From Catalimonadaceae bacterium JC749 (GTDB lineage Bacteria; Bacteroidota; Bacteroidia; Cytophagales; Cyclobacteriaceae): DNA of 64,000 nucleotides. The stretch lies in NCBI GenBank assembly GCA_021730635.1, contig JAJNNC010000014.1, positions 62,001 through 126,000 on the forward strand, given 5' to 3'. The position numbers and the translations under genes are program-made. Below the pieces are notes generated by a model, which made no database searches, had not been told where the DNA came from, and saw only the letters and a list, made by a program, of their open reading frames with translations. Shown here in pieces: positions 19,069 to 28,368 of the stretch (positions within the stretch are counted from its first letter, which is position 1; each line of letters starts with the position of its first letter).

Positions 19069-19911
19069 ATGAAACGAAGAAAAGGATTGCTTAACAATAC
19101 ACTGATCTTCCTCTTAATGCTAGCCTTCCTGGGATGCGAGCCGGAAGAACAAGGCCCGGAAGATTTTTATGATCACGATAACTTTACCGTAAGCCTTTCT
19201 GCCGACAGAAGTATGGGTAAAGGACAATACAGCCGGAGAGCGGAATCGGGCGATGAAGTCAATGTGGATGTCAACATTCAATCTGCCACTCCCTTAACAG
19301 AACTTGCCATCACCAAAACCATCAATCTTACGGTGGATTCTACTTTTGGCAACAATGGTACGCTGCTCGTAAATGCATCAGGAAACGCACTGGATTATGA
19401 CTTCCACTATGTCGCCGATACTACGGATGTGGACCAGTTGGTAGGCTTTACCTTTGAAGCCACCAACGCAGCGGGAGAAACGGAAGTCAGCGATCTGACG
19501 CTCGCTGTTACCTTGTCGCCCAGAGACAATCTGCCGAGGAAGCGTTGGGCCCTGACCTCTATTCTGCATGTGAATAATAACAACGAAGAAGTCATCAAGG
19601 AATGTGAAAAAGACAATGCTATGTTGCTCAATGCAGACAGCACCGTCGTCATGGATTATGGCGCAGATACGGGAGCGGGAGACTGTGTCTTCGATGGATT
19701 TAAAGTGTATGACCAGTGGTATCTGACAGAAGATGAAAAACAGTTTGTGCTGGTCTATCATGGTTTGTTTGACCCTACCACCACGGTTGAATCCTATGAA
19801 GTGAAAACCCTGACAACGGAAGAACTGGGTATAGAGCTGACCATAGATTTGACCGTGCTGGGCCTGGGTATAGAAACTTTCCTGTATACGTATCAAGCCA
19901 CCCCTCGGTGA
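19069..19911 (+). CDS. SusE/SGBP-position surface lipoprotein (PUL1)
   Basis: The product from ATG 19069 has 280 residues. A lipoprotein signal ends LAFLGC and is followed by EPEEQGPED, an acidic start like the surface-export signals of Bacteroidota lipoproteins. Residues about 35-150 look like an Ig/PKD-type beta sandwich (repeated Thr/Val strands); residues about 155-280 resemble a lipocalin-like beta barrel (KRWALTSILHVNN, ADSTVVMDYGADTG, DQWYLTEDEKQFVLVYHG). The place right after susD is where PULs encode an extra glycan-binding protein (SusE/F type). Sequence of such proteins is poorly conserved, so binding is inferred from position and architecture only. Confidence 0.75.
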   Translation: MKRRKGLLNNTLIFLLMLAFLGCEPEEQGPEDFYDHDNFTVSLSADRSMGKGQYSRRAESGDEVNVDVNIQSATPLTELAITKTINLTVDSTFGNNGTLLVNASGNALDYDFHYVADTTDVDQLVGFTFEATNAAGETEVSDLTLAVTLSPRDNLPRKRWALTSILHVNNNNEEVIKECEKDNAMLLNADSTVVMDYGADTGAGDCVFDGFKVYDQWYLTEDEKQFVLVYHGLFDPTTTVESYEVKTLTTEELGIELTIDLTVLGLGIETFLYTYQATPR

Positions 19912-19952
19912 GGATATAATACCTGCCATACCGTAACGGAAGAAAAATTGAT

Positions 19953-20891
19953 ATGGATATAGCGATCGGCATTGACCTGGGAGGCACCCGAACAAAAATT
20001 GGGTTGGTGAAAGACGATCACCTGATAGCCCATGCGAAAATCAAGGCTGTGACAGAAAGTAACCTGTTAGATCATTTGGGGGAAGTAGCAGAGATTGTAG
20101 ACCAGCTGATGGCGCAGGAAGGGCTTCATACAAATGATTTGTCGGGCGTCGGATTGGCCTTTCCGGGGATTGTTGACAGCCAACGGATGAAGATCCTGTC
20201 CAGATATGTCAAGTATACCGATGCGCATGCGCTGGACCTCAAACAGTGGGCGAAAGATCGATGGAAGATACCGCTGGTGCTTGAAAATGATGCCCGGGCA
20301 GCACTACTGGGAGAATGGCAGTATGGCGCTGGAAAAGGCTCAGACAACCTGGTGCTGGTAACCTTGGGGACCGGTGTGGGTACTGCCGTCCTGATAGAGG
20401 GTAAACTGTTGAGAGGAAAGCACTTTATGGCGGGAAACCTGGGGGGCCATATGACCATCAACCTGCATGGGTCAGTATGCAACTGCGGGAACATCGGTTG
20501 CCTGGAATCGGAAGCCTCCACCTGGGTGCTTCCCCATCAAATAGAAAATGCGGCAGGCTATGCACAAAGCCAGCTAGCGGGTGAAAAAGAGGTGAACTTT
20601 CACCGGATCTTTGCCCTGGCCCAGCAGGGCGATGACCTGGCGGTGCACATCCGAGATCACTGTTTAAAGGCATGGTCGCTGGGCATCATCAGCCTCATTC
20701 ATGCCTACGACCCCGAAAAGCTGGTCATAGGAGGGGGCATCATGCAAAGCAAAGACGACATTCTTCCTGTCATTCAGACCATGGTTCGTAAACATGCCTG
20801 GGCCACAGAGGAAAACATAGCGATAGTACCGGCTGTTCAGGTGGAATTCGCCGGCATATTAGGGGTGAGTTATTTAGTAAATCAACATTAG
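19953..20891 (+). CDS. ROK-family sugar kinase (candidate mannokinase, PUL1)
   Basis: ROK kinases phosphorylate free hexoses or hexosamines in the cytoplasm using ATP. This 312-residue protein has the N-terminal phosphate loop IGIDLGGTRTKIGLV, the second ATP-binding segment LVTLGTGVGTAVLIEGKLL, a GGHMTI metal/substrate His, and the complete ROK zinc signature CNCGNIGCLE (C176, C178, C183). It lies 1 bp before the mannose-6-phosphate isomerase gene and downstream of a GH92 mannosidase, so mannose is the most likely substrate; glucose, fructose or N-acetyl hexosamines cannot be excluded from sequence. It lacks the N-terminal helix-turn-helix of ROK repressors. Confidence 0.92.
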   Translation: MDIAIGIDLGGTRTKIGLVKDDHLIAHAKIKAVTESNLLDHLGEVAEIVDQLMAQEGLHTNDLSGVGLAFPGIVDSQRMKILSRYVKYTDAHALDLKQWAKDRWKIPLVLENDARAALLGEWQYGAGKGSDNLVLVTLGTGVGTAVLIEGKLLRGKHFMAGNLGGHMTINLHGSVCNCGNIGCLESEASTWVLPHQIENAAGYAQSQLAGEKEVNFHRIFALAQQGDDLAVHIRDHCLKAWSLGIISLIHAYDPEKLVIGGGIMQSKDDILPVIQTMVRKHAWATEENIAIVPAVQVEFAGILGVSYLVNQH

Positions 20892-20892
20892 A

Positions 20893-22659
20893 ATGGAAAA
20901 AACGATAGTATCAAATTACGACAAATTCCCTGTCATTGCCGTAGAAGACAAGCAGGATCACTGTTGGGCGGGTTGGGAGGAAATTTGTCGCCAGCTGAAT
21001 CTTGTCATCAACCAGATCCATAAAGAAAAGAAGATCATTGTGATTGACTGCTATCAGGGCGTAGATCATACAGAACTGGAAGCGGCTCTGAGAAAAGGAC
21101 TACAACATGATCATTTTGTGAACGCCAAGGCCGGATTCAAATCAGAAGACGAAATCACCCGGATGGTTTATCCTGATGTGACGGATGACAGGGTCTTTGG
21201 CTATATGACGCGCCTCACAATCCAGGATTATTTTGATGAAGGCAATCTCCAAAGTCTTAGAAATCAAATCGCACAGCTGGCCAAGGGAGTGATCCTTGTG
21301 TATGGAGAAGGGGCGGCTTACGTAGCCGGACAATGGGATTTGCTGGTCTATGCCGACATGGCACGATGGGAGATACAGCAACGGATGAGACGCAATGAGG
21401 TAGGCAATCTGGGACTGCACAATGTGCATACAGAATTTGCACTCCAATATAAACAGTGTTACTTCGTGGACTGGCGGGTGTGTGACAAACACAAAAGAAC
21501 CCTGATGAACCGTTGGGATTATCTGTTGGATACCAATCAACCCGGTCATCCTAACATGGTGACAGGCAAAGCCTTGCAGAAAGGATTAGCCATAGCCTCA
21601 CAAAGACCTTTCAGAGTAGTGCCCTTCTTCGATCCGGGACCCTGGGGTGGGCAGTGGATGAAAGAAGTCTGTGACCTGGACAGGTCTGCGGAGAATTATG
21701 CCTGGGGATTTGACTGTGTGCCTGAAGAAAACAGTATGCTCCTGGGGTTTGGTGCTGTTGTCATAGAAATCCCTTCCATCAATCTGGTTTTTACCCATCC
21801 GGAGGCATTGTTGGGCCAAAAGGTTCACGCGCAGTTTGGAGAAGAATTTCCGATCCGTTTCGACTTTCTGGATACCATGGAGGGCGGTAATCTGAGCTTG
21901 CAGGTGCACCCTACCCAGGCCTACATCAAAGAAAAATTCGGCATGGACTATACCCAGGATGAAAGCTATTATTTTTTAGATGCCAAAGCGGGGGCCCATG
22001 TCTATCTGGGGTTGAACGAAAACATCAATCCTGAGAAAATGATTGAGGATCTGAAAGCGGCCCAAAAGGGAGGACCTTCCTTTCAGGCAGACCAATATGT
22101 GCAAAAATGGGACGTAAAAAAGCACGACCATGTTCATATCCCAGCCGGTACGGTACACTGTTCGGGTAAAGACAGTATGGTGCTAGAGATCAGCGCTACC
22201 CCTTATATTTTTACTTTCAAATTATGGGATTGGGGAAGACTGGGGCTGGATGGCAAACCCCGCCCTATCAATATTGAACATGGGGAAAAGGTCATCCAAT
22301 GGGACAGGACTAAATCATGGACGAGAGAAAATATTATCAATGGCGTCAGAAAAATTGCGGAAGGCGATGGCTGGATAGAAGAAAAAACAGGACTGCATGA
22401 ATCTCAATTTATTGAAACAAGGAGGCATTGGTTTACTGGCAAAGTCACCCATCATACCCAGGGCGGTGTCAATGTCTTAAATCTTGTGGAAGGGAGGGAA
22501 GTCATCGTAGAAAGCCCGACCCATGCTTTCGAACCTTTCGTCGTTCATTATGCCGAAACCTTTATTGTGCCTGCTGCGGTAGGGGCATACACCATCCGGC
22601 CTTATGGCGAAGCGGAAGGTTCCCAATGTGCCACCATCAAAGCATTTGTCAGGGTATAA
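20893..22659 (+). CDS. manA: Class I mannose-6-phosphate isomerase with extra N-terminal kinase-like domain
   Basis: The C-terminal part (about residues 236-588) is a type I phosphomannose isomerase, which interconverts mannose-6-phosphate and fructose-6-phosphate with a zinc ion. Visible metal-site motifs are LQVHPTQ (Gln and His) and HIPAGTVH (His), with a Glu in DESYYFLD; DWGRLGLDGKPR is also typical. The first ~235 residues are not part of a normal isomerase: they alternate helices and strands (KKIIVIDCYQGVD, KGVILVYGEGAAYV, LLVYADMARWEIQQRMR) and recall the nucleoside/uridine-kinase fold, but no Walker A lysine loop is seen. Bacterial ManA proteins are usually 300-400 residues, so 588 is long. 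Start ATG is 1 bp after the ROK stop, indicating translational coupling and a joint kinase-isomerase step. Confidence 0.88.
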   Translation: MEKTIVSNYDKFPVIAVEDKQDHCWAGWEEICRQLNLVINQIHKEKKIIVIDCYQGVDHTELEAALRKGLQHDHFVNAKAGFKSEDEITRMVYPDVTDDRVFGYMTRLTIQDYFDEGNLQSLRNQIAQLAKGVILVYGEGAAYVAGQWDLLVYADMARWEIQQRMRRNEVGNLGLHNVHTEFALQYKQCYFVDWRVCDKHKRTLMNRWDYLLDTNQPGHPNMVTGKALQKGLAIASQRPFRVVPFFDPGPWGGQWMKEVCDLDRSAENYAWGFDCVPEENSMLLGFGAVVIEIPSINLVFTHPEALLGQKVHAQFGEEFPIRFDFLDTMEGGNLSLQVHPTQAYIKEKFGMDYTQDESYYFLDAKAGAHVYLGLNENINPEKMIEDLKAAQKGGPSFQADQYVQKWDVKKHDHVHIPAGTVHCSGKDSMVLEISATPYIFTFKLWDWGRLGLDGKPRPINIEHGEKVIQWDRTKSWTRENIINGVRKIAEGDGWIEEKTGLHESQFIETRRHWFTGKVTHHTQGGVNVLNLVEGREVIVESPTHAFEPFVVHYAETFIVPAAVGAYTIRPYGEAEGSQCATIKAFVRV

Positions 22660-22672
22660 ACAGAACAAAAAT

Positions 22673-24067
22673 ATGCAAACAGAATCCTTGAATCAGGCTT
22701 TAGCCCAGAATAAAGATACTTCAGCTACCAACATACGATATGTCTACCTGGTCTCTATTGTAGCTGCGGTGGGTGGTCTTCTCTTTGGCTACGATACGGC
22801 CGTCATCGCAGGTGCCATTGGTTTTTTACAGACAAAATTTGAATTAACGGCAGCCATGACCGGCTGGGCGGTATCCAGCGCCATCGTCGGATGCACCATA
22901 GGGGCCATGTCGGCCGGCTACCTGAGCGACCGCTTTGGCAGGAAGAAAATATTATTATTAACAGCCGTGCTTTTTGGGGTGTCGGCCATTGGCTCTGCCA
23001 TCCCCCAAAATCTTACCCAGTTTGCCATCGCTCGTTTTGTCGGAGGTTTGGGCGTCGGGGCAGCTTCAATGCTTTCACCCATGTACATTTCTGAAATTGC
23101 GCCCGCCGAAATCAGGGGACGGCTGGTGACCCTCTATCAGTTAGCTATCGTGGTTGGGATTCTCCTGATTTATTTTATCAATATGCTCATCGCCGATATG
23201 GGAGACGAAGCCTGGAATATAGCCTTTGGGTGGCGCTATATGTTCGGCTCAGAAGCCATTCCTTCCCTGCTGTTTTTCGCTTTGTTATTTACAGTGCCTG
23301 AGAGCCCCCGTTGGCTGGCGAAAAAAGGGAAAGAGGCGGAAGCTCTTTCCGTATTGATCAGCGTTAATGGGGTAGTAAAAGCCAAAGAGGTACTACAGGA
23401 AATTAAAAAAGTATTGCAGGTGGAAGCCGGTACGATCAAAGAGTTGTTTGAACCAGGCTTGAGAACGGCCATGCTGGTGGGAGTAGTCCTGGCCCTTTTC
23501 TCCCAGATTACGGGTATCAATGCGATCATGTATTATGCCCCTGAAATTTTTAAGAGTGTGGGCTTTGGTACAGATTCTGCCCTGCTGCAAACTGTTTTTA
23601 TCGGTTCTGTCAATGTGATTTTCACCTTCGTAGCCATCTGGCTTATCGACAAGGCAGGCCGCAAGACCTTGCTGTTGTATGGCGTGGGGGGGATGGTCCT
23701 TTGCCTGTTGGGACTGGGGGCTGCCTTTTATTTTGAATTTACCCAGGGGCCCTGGATTCTCCTCTTCATTCTGGGGTATATTGCCAGCTTTGCTTCCTCT
23801 TTAGGGCCTATTCCCTGGGTGTTGATTTCAGAGATCTTTCCTACCAAAACCCGTGGGGTTGCCATGTCAGTGGCGGTATTCGTTCTTTGGATAGGCGTGT
23901 ATCTCATATCCCAGTTTTTTCCTATGTTACTGGAAAGCCTGGGTGGTGCTTTTACGTTTTGGTTGTTCATGGGTAACGCCATCATCTTGTTCTTTTTCAC
24001 GCTGAAAGTGATTCCGGAAACGAAAGGCAAATCGCTGGAAGAAATAGAGTTAAGCTGGAAACATTAA
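22673..24067 (+). CDS. MFS sugar porter (PUL1)
   Basis: The product from ATG 22673 has 464 residues and 12 predicted membrane helices. Sugar-porter signatures are all present: VGGLLFGYDTAVIAG in helix 1, DRFGRKK in the loop between helices 2 and 3, PESPRWLAKKGK after helix 6, QITGINAIMYYAPEIF in helix 7, DKAGRKTLLLYG in the next conserved loop, and PETKGKSLEEIE at the C-terminus. It resembles xylose/galactose/glucose:proton symporters and would carry the released monosaccharide across the inner membrane. The frame runs upstream to 22604 inside the isomerase gene, but the ATG 13 bp after that gene's stop is the sensible start. Confidence 0.93.
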   Translation: MQTESLNQALAQNKDTSATNIRYVYLVSIVAAVGGLLFGYDTAVIAGAIGFLQTKFELTAAMTGWAVSSAIVGCTIGAMSAGYLSDRFGRKKILLLTAVLFGVSAIGSAIPQNLTQFAIARFVGGLGVGAASMLSPMYISEIAPAEIRGRLVTLYQLAIVVGILLIYFINMLIADMGDEAWNIAFGWRYMFGSEAIPSLLFFALLFTVPESPRWLAKKGKEAEALSVLISVNGVVKAKEVLQEIKKVLQVEAGTIKELFEPGLRTAMLVGVVLALFSQITGINAIMYYAPEIFKSVGFGTDSALLQTVFIGSVNVIFTFVAIWLIDKAGRKTLLLYGVGGMVLCLLGLGAAFYFEFTQGPWILLFILGYIASFASSLGPIPWVLISEIFPTKTRGVAMSVAVFVLWIGVYLISQFFPMLLESLGGAFTFWLFMGNAIILFFFTLKVIPETKGKSLEEIELSWKH

Positions 24068-24092
24068 AGATCATAGACCCTCACTTAAGTCA

Positions 24093-26066
24093 ATGATGAA
24101 GAAAACCCTGCCATTTCTTTGTTGTATGATGCTGTTGTATACCCTTCCTGCCGTAGCGGAGGTGGAAATGCCCAACATTTTTGGTGATCATATGGTATTG
24201 CAACGAGAGACAGCGATTCCGGTCTGGGGGTGGGCTGGCAAGGGGGAGAAAGTAACGGTAAGCCTTCATCAGACATCGGTATCCACCAGGGCAGATGCAC
24301 AGGGAAAATGGATGGTAAAGTTGCCGGCGATGCCCGCAGGAGGGCCTTTTGTGTTGACCATACAGGGAGACAACCAACGCAGGTTTGAAGATGTATGGGT
24401 AGGCGAGGTGTGGGTGTGCGGCGGACAGTCCAATATGCAATGGACAGTCGCCAATACCAACTACGAAGAAAAAGATACGGCTTTTGTCCAGGCAGCGCCT
24501 GTTCGACTGTTTACGGTGCAAGTGGATATGGATTATATGCCTCAACAAGATATCAAAGGCGGAGCATGGAAAACCCTCAGTCAGGAAAGTTTGCAACATT
24601 TTTCAGCGGTAGCCTATCATTTTGGGAAGTTTCTACATCAGTCGCTTGGGGTACCCATCGGCCTTATCAGCAGCAACCTGGGAGCTACTTCCGTGGAAAC
24701 CTGGATGAGCAATGAAGCACTGCTCCAGTTCCCTCAGTTTAATGCTTGGATCAGTCCTATTGTAGAACGGGGAAAAAGTTTTGCAGAAATCAACGCCGAT
24801 TTTGAAGCCACGAAATCCTTATGGTACCAGCAACATTACTACCAAGGACCCGGTATTGAAGAAGAATGGTTTCGGCCAGAGACAGATGTATCTCAGTGGA
24901 AAACAATGGAGCTGCCCAATACCTGGGAAGATACGGAGCTGAAAGACCATGAGGGCGCTGTTTGGTTCCACACTGCCTTTGACCTGCCGGAAGATTTTAC
25001 ACAGGATACTTTTGACCTTCATCTCAATCAGATAGATGATTATGACATCGCCTGGGTCAATGGACATAAGATAGGGGAGACGTATGGGAAGCATAATCAC
25101 CGCAATTATAGGGTGCCTGCTGCTGTGCTCAAACCCAAGGACAATAGACTGGTCGTGCGTGTGTTTGACATTGGCGGGATAGGAGGCTTTACCACCAATG
25201 CCTTTTGGGGAAACCCCATCCTGTGGGGCGAATGGAAGTACAAAAAAGGACTGGTGATCAAGGCCGGTCAGTTTCCGGCGCCGGTGGTAGTCAATGCATC
25301 CCCATTTTCTACACCCGGTGTATTGTACAATGCGAACATCGCTCCCCTGATGCCTTATGCCATCAAAGGCGTGATCTGGTATCAGGGAGAAGCCAATGTG
25401 GATCGTGCAGATGAATACCGTGCACTTTTTCCGGCCATGATTCGTGATTGGCGTAAACACTGGGGGCAAGGCGATTTCCCGTTTTTATTCGTCCAGTTAG
25501 CCAATTATATGGCAGAGCTGGAGGAACCCGCTGATAGCGAATGGGCAGAACTGAGAGAGGCACAGTCACAGGCACTGGCATTGCCCCATACCGGGATGGC
25601 TGTAACCATCGATGTGGGGGAGGCAGACGACATTCATCCCAAAAATAAGGAAGCTGTGGGCATCCGCTTAGGAAAAGCTGCGTTGAAAGTTGCTTATCAA
25701 CAGGATAAGGTCAGTGCGGGTCCTGCCTATGCTTCCATGCAGATAAAAGAGAACAAAGCGATCATCACCTTCAACCATCAGGGGAGTGGCGTGGTGACTA
25801 CTAATAAATACGGCTATATACGGGGATTTGAAATGGCCGGAGCGGATAAAAAGTTTTACTGGGCGCAGGCTGCTATCCAAGATAATAAGGTGGTGGTATC
25901 CAGTGATCAGGTGAAGGTTCCGGTGGCGGTCAGGTATGCCTGGGCTAATAATCCGGGACCGCTGGATCTATACAACCAGGAAGGCTTACCGGCAGCGCCT
26001 TTCAGAACAGACCACTGGAAAGGGATGACCACCGGAAAGAAATACACCGATATACCACGTTTTTAA
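24093..26066 (+). CDS. Sialate-O-acetylesterase-type (SASA) carbohydrate esterase with inserted jelly-roll domain (PUL1)
   Basis: This exported 657-residue enzyme (signal peptide to about residue 23) has the SGNH-hydrolase layout of the SASA family. The nucleophile is S113 in GGQSNMQW, and D512/H515 in DDIHPKNK complete the triad. Between the two halves sits a domain (about residues 255-385) like the sugar-binding jelly roll of GH2 enzymes (TDVSQWKTMELPNTWED ... WVNGHKIGETYG). The N-terminus (LPNIFGDHMVLQRETAIPVWGWA) is the usual small beta domain. Such enzymes remove O-acetyl groups from glycans; despite the name, many PUL members act on substrates other than sialic acid. It fits as the de-acetylating enzyme of PUL1. 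A paralogue, gene 49847-51811, serves PUL2. Confidence 0.9.
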   Translation: MMKKTLPFLCCMMLLYTLPAVAEVEMPNIFGDHMVLQRETAIPVWGWAGKGEKVTVSLHQTSVSTRADAQGKWMVKLPAMPAGGPFVLTIQGDNQRRFEDVWVGEVWVCGGQSNMQWTVANTNYEEKDTAFVQAAPVRLFTVQVDMDYMPQQDIKGGAWKTLSQESLQHFSAVAYHFGKFLHQSLGVPIGLISSNLGATSVETWMSNEALLQFPQFNAWISPIVERGKSFAEINADFEATKSLWYQQHYYQGPGIEEEWFRPETDVSQWKTMELPNTWEDTELKDHEGAVWFHTAFDLPEDFTQDTFDLHLNQIDDYDIAWVNGHKIGETYGKHNHRNYRVPAAVLKPKDNRLVVRVFDIGGIGGFTTNAFWGNPILWGEWKYKKGLVIKAGQFPAPVVVNASPFSTPGVLYNANIAPLMPYAIKGVIWYQGEANVDRADEYRALFPAMIRDWRKHWGQGDFPFLFVQLANYMAELEEPADSEWAELREAQSQALALPHTGMAVTIDVGEADDIHPKNKEAVGIRLGKAALKVAYQQDKVSAGPAYASMQIKENKAIITFNHQGSGVVTTNKYGYIRGFEMAGADKKFYWAQAAIQDNKVVVSSDQVKVPVAVRYAWANNPGPLDLYNQEGLPAAPFRTDHWKGMTTGKKYTDIPRF

Positions 26067-26092
26067 AAGTGACGCATCAATAACTAACAGCA

Positions 26093-27292
26093 ATGATCAG
26101 GAAAGCACACAAAGTAATGGTATGGTTCCTCACCTTCATAGGGCTGTCCTGTACTACCCCTGAAGCACAGAATGAGGCAAAAGAACAAGCGCTGAATTTC
26201 CGGATAGAGGAAGCGCCCGAATGGACAGCCCTTTTTAAGCGGGATTCAGGATGGTTCGGCGGCGATGGCATATTCGCCATTCCTATGGATGGCCGGGAAG
26301 CCCTTTCGTCCCAGGATACCACCCGCAATCTTTTCGTCTTCAGCGATACCATGGTAGGCGAAATCCAGGAGGATTCCCTGCAACCCGGCTATACCATGGT
26401 CAACAATAGTGTTGCTCTTTTACAGGGCCATGAACCCGATCAGGAGAAATTATCTTTTAAGGTACATACCGGTGCGGATGGTAAACCACAGTCGCTTTTT
26501 GTGCCTTCCACGCCCAATTCCGGTCCGGATGACTACTTTTGGTTGGGCGACGGCTTTGTCAATCCGGCCGATGGTAACTTCTACCTATTTGGTTACCGGA
26601 TCATCAACATTCCGGAACGGAAAGTATGGGGGTTTGAAGAGGTAGGCAATGTGCTGATTACGATTCCTCAGGGCAGTCCCTTTCCTTTCCGGGACCAGCG
26701 TCAGATGGATACACCTTTGTTTTTCAAGGAGAAAGAAGGGTTGGGCAGTGGCTCTTTTGGAGCTGGTATTTTTGTGAATACCCAGGAAACCAGGGTACCG
26801 AATCCGGATGGCTATATTTACGTTTACGGTGTCCGAGGCCTGAACAAAGCCCTGGTAGTCGCCAGGGTACAACCAGAATATTTTACAGCCTTTGAACGCT
26901 GGACCTACTGGAACGGAGAAGACTGGACAAGTGATCAGCAGGCCATGGTGGCAGTCACCGACAGTGTGTCTAACGAACTGAGTCTGTCACCCATCTCCGG
27001 TGGCCGGTATGCTTTGGTATTTCAGGTTAATGGGGTGAGCAGCAAAACCGGGATGCGGATAGGAGAAAGTCCGGTAGGCCCTTTTTCCAAAGTACACGAA
27101 CTATGGGATAGCAGTGAGGATCTGGAAGAACCGGAGTTTATTGCCTATAATGCGAAAGCCCATCCCAGTCTTTCCAAGCCGGGAGAGCTACTCATCAGCT
27201 ACAATATCAATTCCATGGCTTTTGCAGCGCAGATTGAAAAGCATCCGCACCTATATCGCCCCCGGTTTTTTAAAGTGATTTTCGAGGAATAA
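26093..27292 (+). CDS. DUF4185/DUF5005-like beta-propeller lipoprotein
   Basis: The 399-residue protein has a lipoprotein signal (MIRKAHKVMVWFLTFIGLSC) and then a repeated beta-strand pattern with Trp/Asp/Gly-rich turns: DSGWFGGDGIFAIPMDG, NLFVFSDTMVG, GDGFVNPADGNFYLFGYR, YIYVYGVRG, SGGRYALVFQVNG and SPVGPFSKVHELW. The 'GDGxxxxP...FxDT' start and the later five-blade-like spacing resemble the DUF4185 and DUF5005 families, some of which are glycoside hydrolases acting on arabinan or related sugars. The assignment is by motif recall only. It is probably an outer-membrane enzyme or binding protein of PUL1, located between the esterase and the mutarotase-like gene. Confidence 0.6.
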   Translation: MIRKAHKVMVWFLTFIGLSCTTPEAQNEAKEQALNFRIEEAPEWTALFKRDSGWFGGDGIFAIPMDGREALSSQDTTRNLFVFSDTMVGEIQEDSLQPGYTMVNNSVALLQGHEPDQEKLSFKVHTGADGKPQSLFVPSTPNSGPDDYFWLGDGFVNPADGNFYLFGYRIINIPERKVWGFEEVGNVLITIPQGSPFPFRDQRQMDTPLFFKEKEGLGSGSFGAGIFVNTQETRVPNPDGYIYVYGVRGLNKALVVARVQPEYFTAFERWTYWNGEDWTSDQQAMVAVTDSVSNELSLSPISGGRYALVFQVNGVSSKTGMRIGESPVGPFSKVHELWDSSEDLEEPEFIAYNAKAHPSLSKPGELLISYNINSMAFAAQIEKHPHLYRPRFFKVIFEE

Positions 27293-27303
27293 GACTTTTC
27301 ACC

Positions 27304-28365
27304 ATGTCAACCCTAGGGAGGAATACCCAAAGAAAGCTTCGAAATGAGGAAGTTTCCTTAACAGTAGACTTGTTCGGCGGTGCGATCACTGATTTTCACC
27401 TGCATTGCCACAAGATAAATCCTTTGACTTTTGCCTTTTCCAAAGAGCAGATGCCGGACAACAACAAGGGGGGCGCACCGTATCAGGGACATTTCCTGTG
27501 TCTGGGCCGGTGGGGAACACCTTCCCCCGGAGAAAAGAAAGCCGGAATTCCTGACCACGGTCAGATAGCGAATATACTGTGGAATGCAGAGAAGCCGCCT
27601 CAGGATCATACTTTCCACATGCAGGTGAGCAGTCCGCTGGAAGGCTTGCGGGTAGAGAGAACCCTCAGGCTGGATCATCAAAAGCCGGTTTATATGGTCA
27701 GAGAAGAAGTTACGAATATCAATCCTTTGGGAAGGCTTTACCAGATGGTGCAGCATCCTACGCTGGCGGCTCCTTTCTTAGATCAGGCCACTATCATCTA
27801 TTGTAATGCCGACAAAGGGTACAATTATGTTTTCAGCCAGCATCCGGAAAAACACCAGTCTGTCTGGCCCGATGGCTTGTGCGAAGACCTTTCCCTTGTC
27901 AATCTGAGTCGGCCCGAAAAACCCTATACTTCGGTGTTTTCTTTTATCGTGAAGAAAGAGGCAACTGTGGCATGGGTGGTAGCCTGTTCACCGACCCATC
28001 ACTTCATGCTGGGTTATGTGTGGAAGCGTAGCCATTATCCCTGGATCAACTTTTGGCTTGACTGGTCAGCCGGGCAAATCAGATACCGGGGGTTGGAGTT
28101 CGGAACCACAGGCATGCACCAACCTTTTCACCAGATCCTGGAAGCAGGTCATACGCATCTGTTTGGAGAAAAAACCATAGCCTTCCTCGATGCAGGAGAG
28201 AAAGTTTCCCGCAGCTACCTTTCCTTTCTCCTTCAGGTGAGCCCTGGTTTCAAAGGAGTAGAAGATATCAGGATGGAAGGAAATCAGCTCCTCCTGCAGG
28301 AGATCAATCAGGGTGAAAACATGTATATTGATACAACTTTTGATCTTGACACGCTATTATCCTGA
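27304..28365 (+). CDS. Galactose-mutarotase-like fold protein of unknown role
   Basis: The 353-residue protein has no signal peptide and should be cytoplasmic. The pattern GGAITDFHLH near the start, followed by long alternating strands (YMVREEVTNINPLGRLYQMVQHPTLAAPFL, with a candidate catalytic His in QMVQHP) and the closing FGTTGMHQPFHQI, is that of the aldose-1-epimerase/GH beta-supersandwich superfamily. The exact family is not recognised, and the usual His-Glu pair cannot be assigned with certainty. It lies 11 bp after the DUF4185-like gene and 3 bp before the enolase-superfamily dehydratase, so it may interconvert anomers of the sugar or acid handled by that block. Confidence 0.6.
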   Translation: MSTLGRNTQRKLRNEEVSLTVDLFGGAITDFHLHCHKINPLTFAFSKEQMPDNNKGGAPYQGHFLCLGRWGTPSPGEKKAGIPDHGQIANILWNAEKPPQDHTFHMQVSSPLEGLRVERTLRLDHQKPVYMVREEVTNINPLGRLYQMVQHPTLAAPFLDQATIIYCNADKGYNYVFSQHPEKHQSVWPDGLCEDLSLVNLSRPEKPYTSVFSFIVKKEATVAWVVACSPTHHFMLGYVWKRSHYPWINFWLDWSAGQIRYRGLEFGTTGMHQPFHQILEAGHTHLFGEKTIAFLDAGEKVSRSYLSFLLQVSPGFKGVEDIRMEGNQLLLQEINQGENMYIDTTFDLDTLLS

Positions 28366-28368
28366 AAA

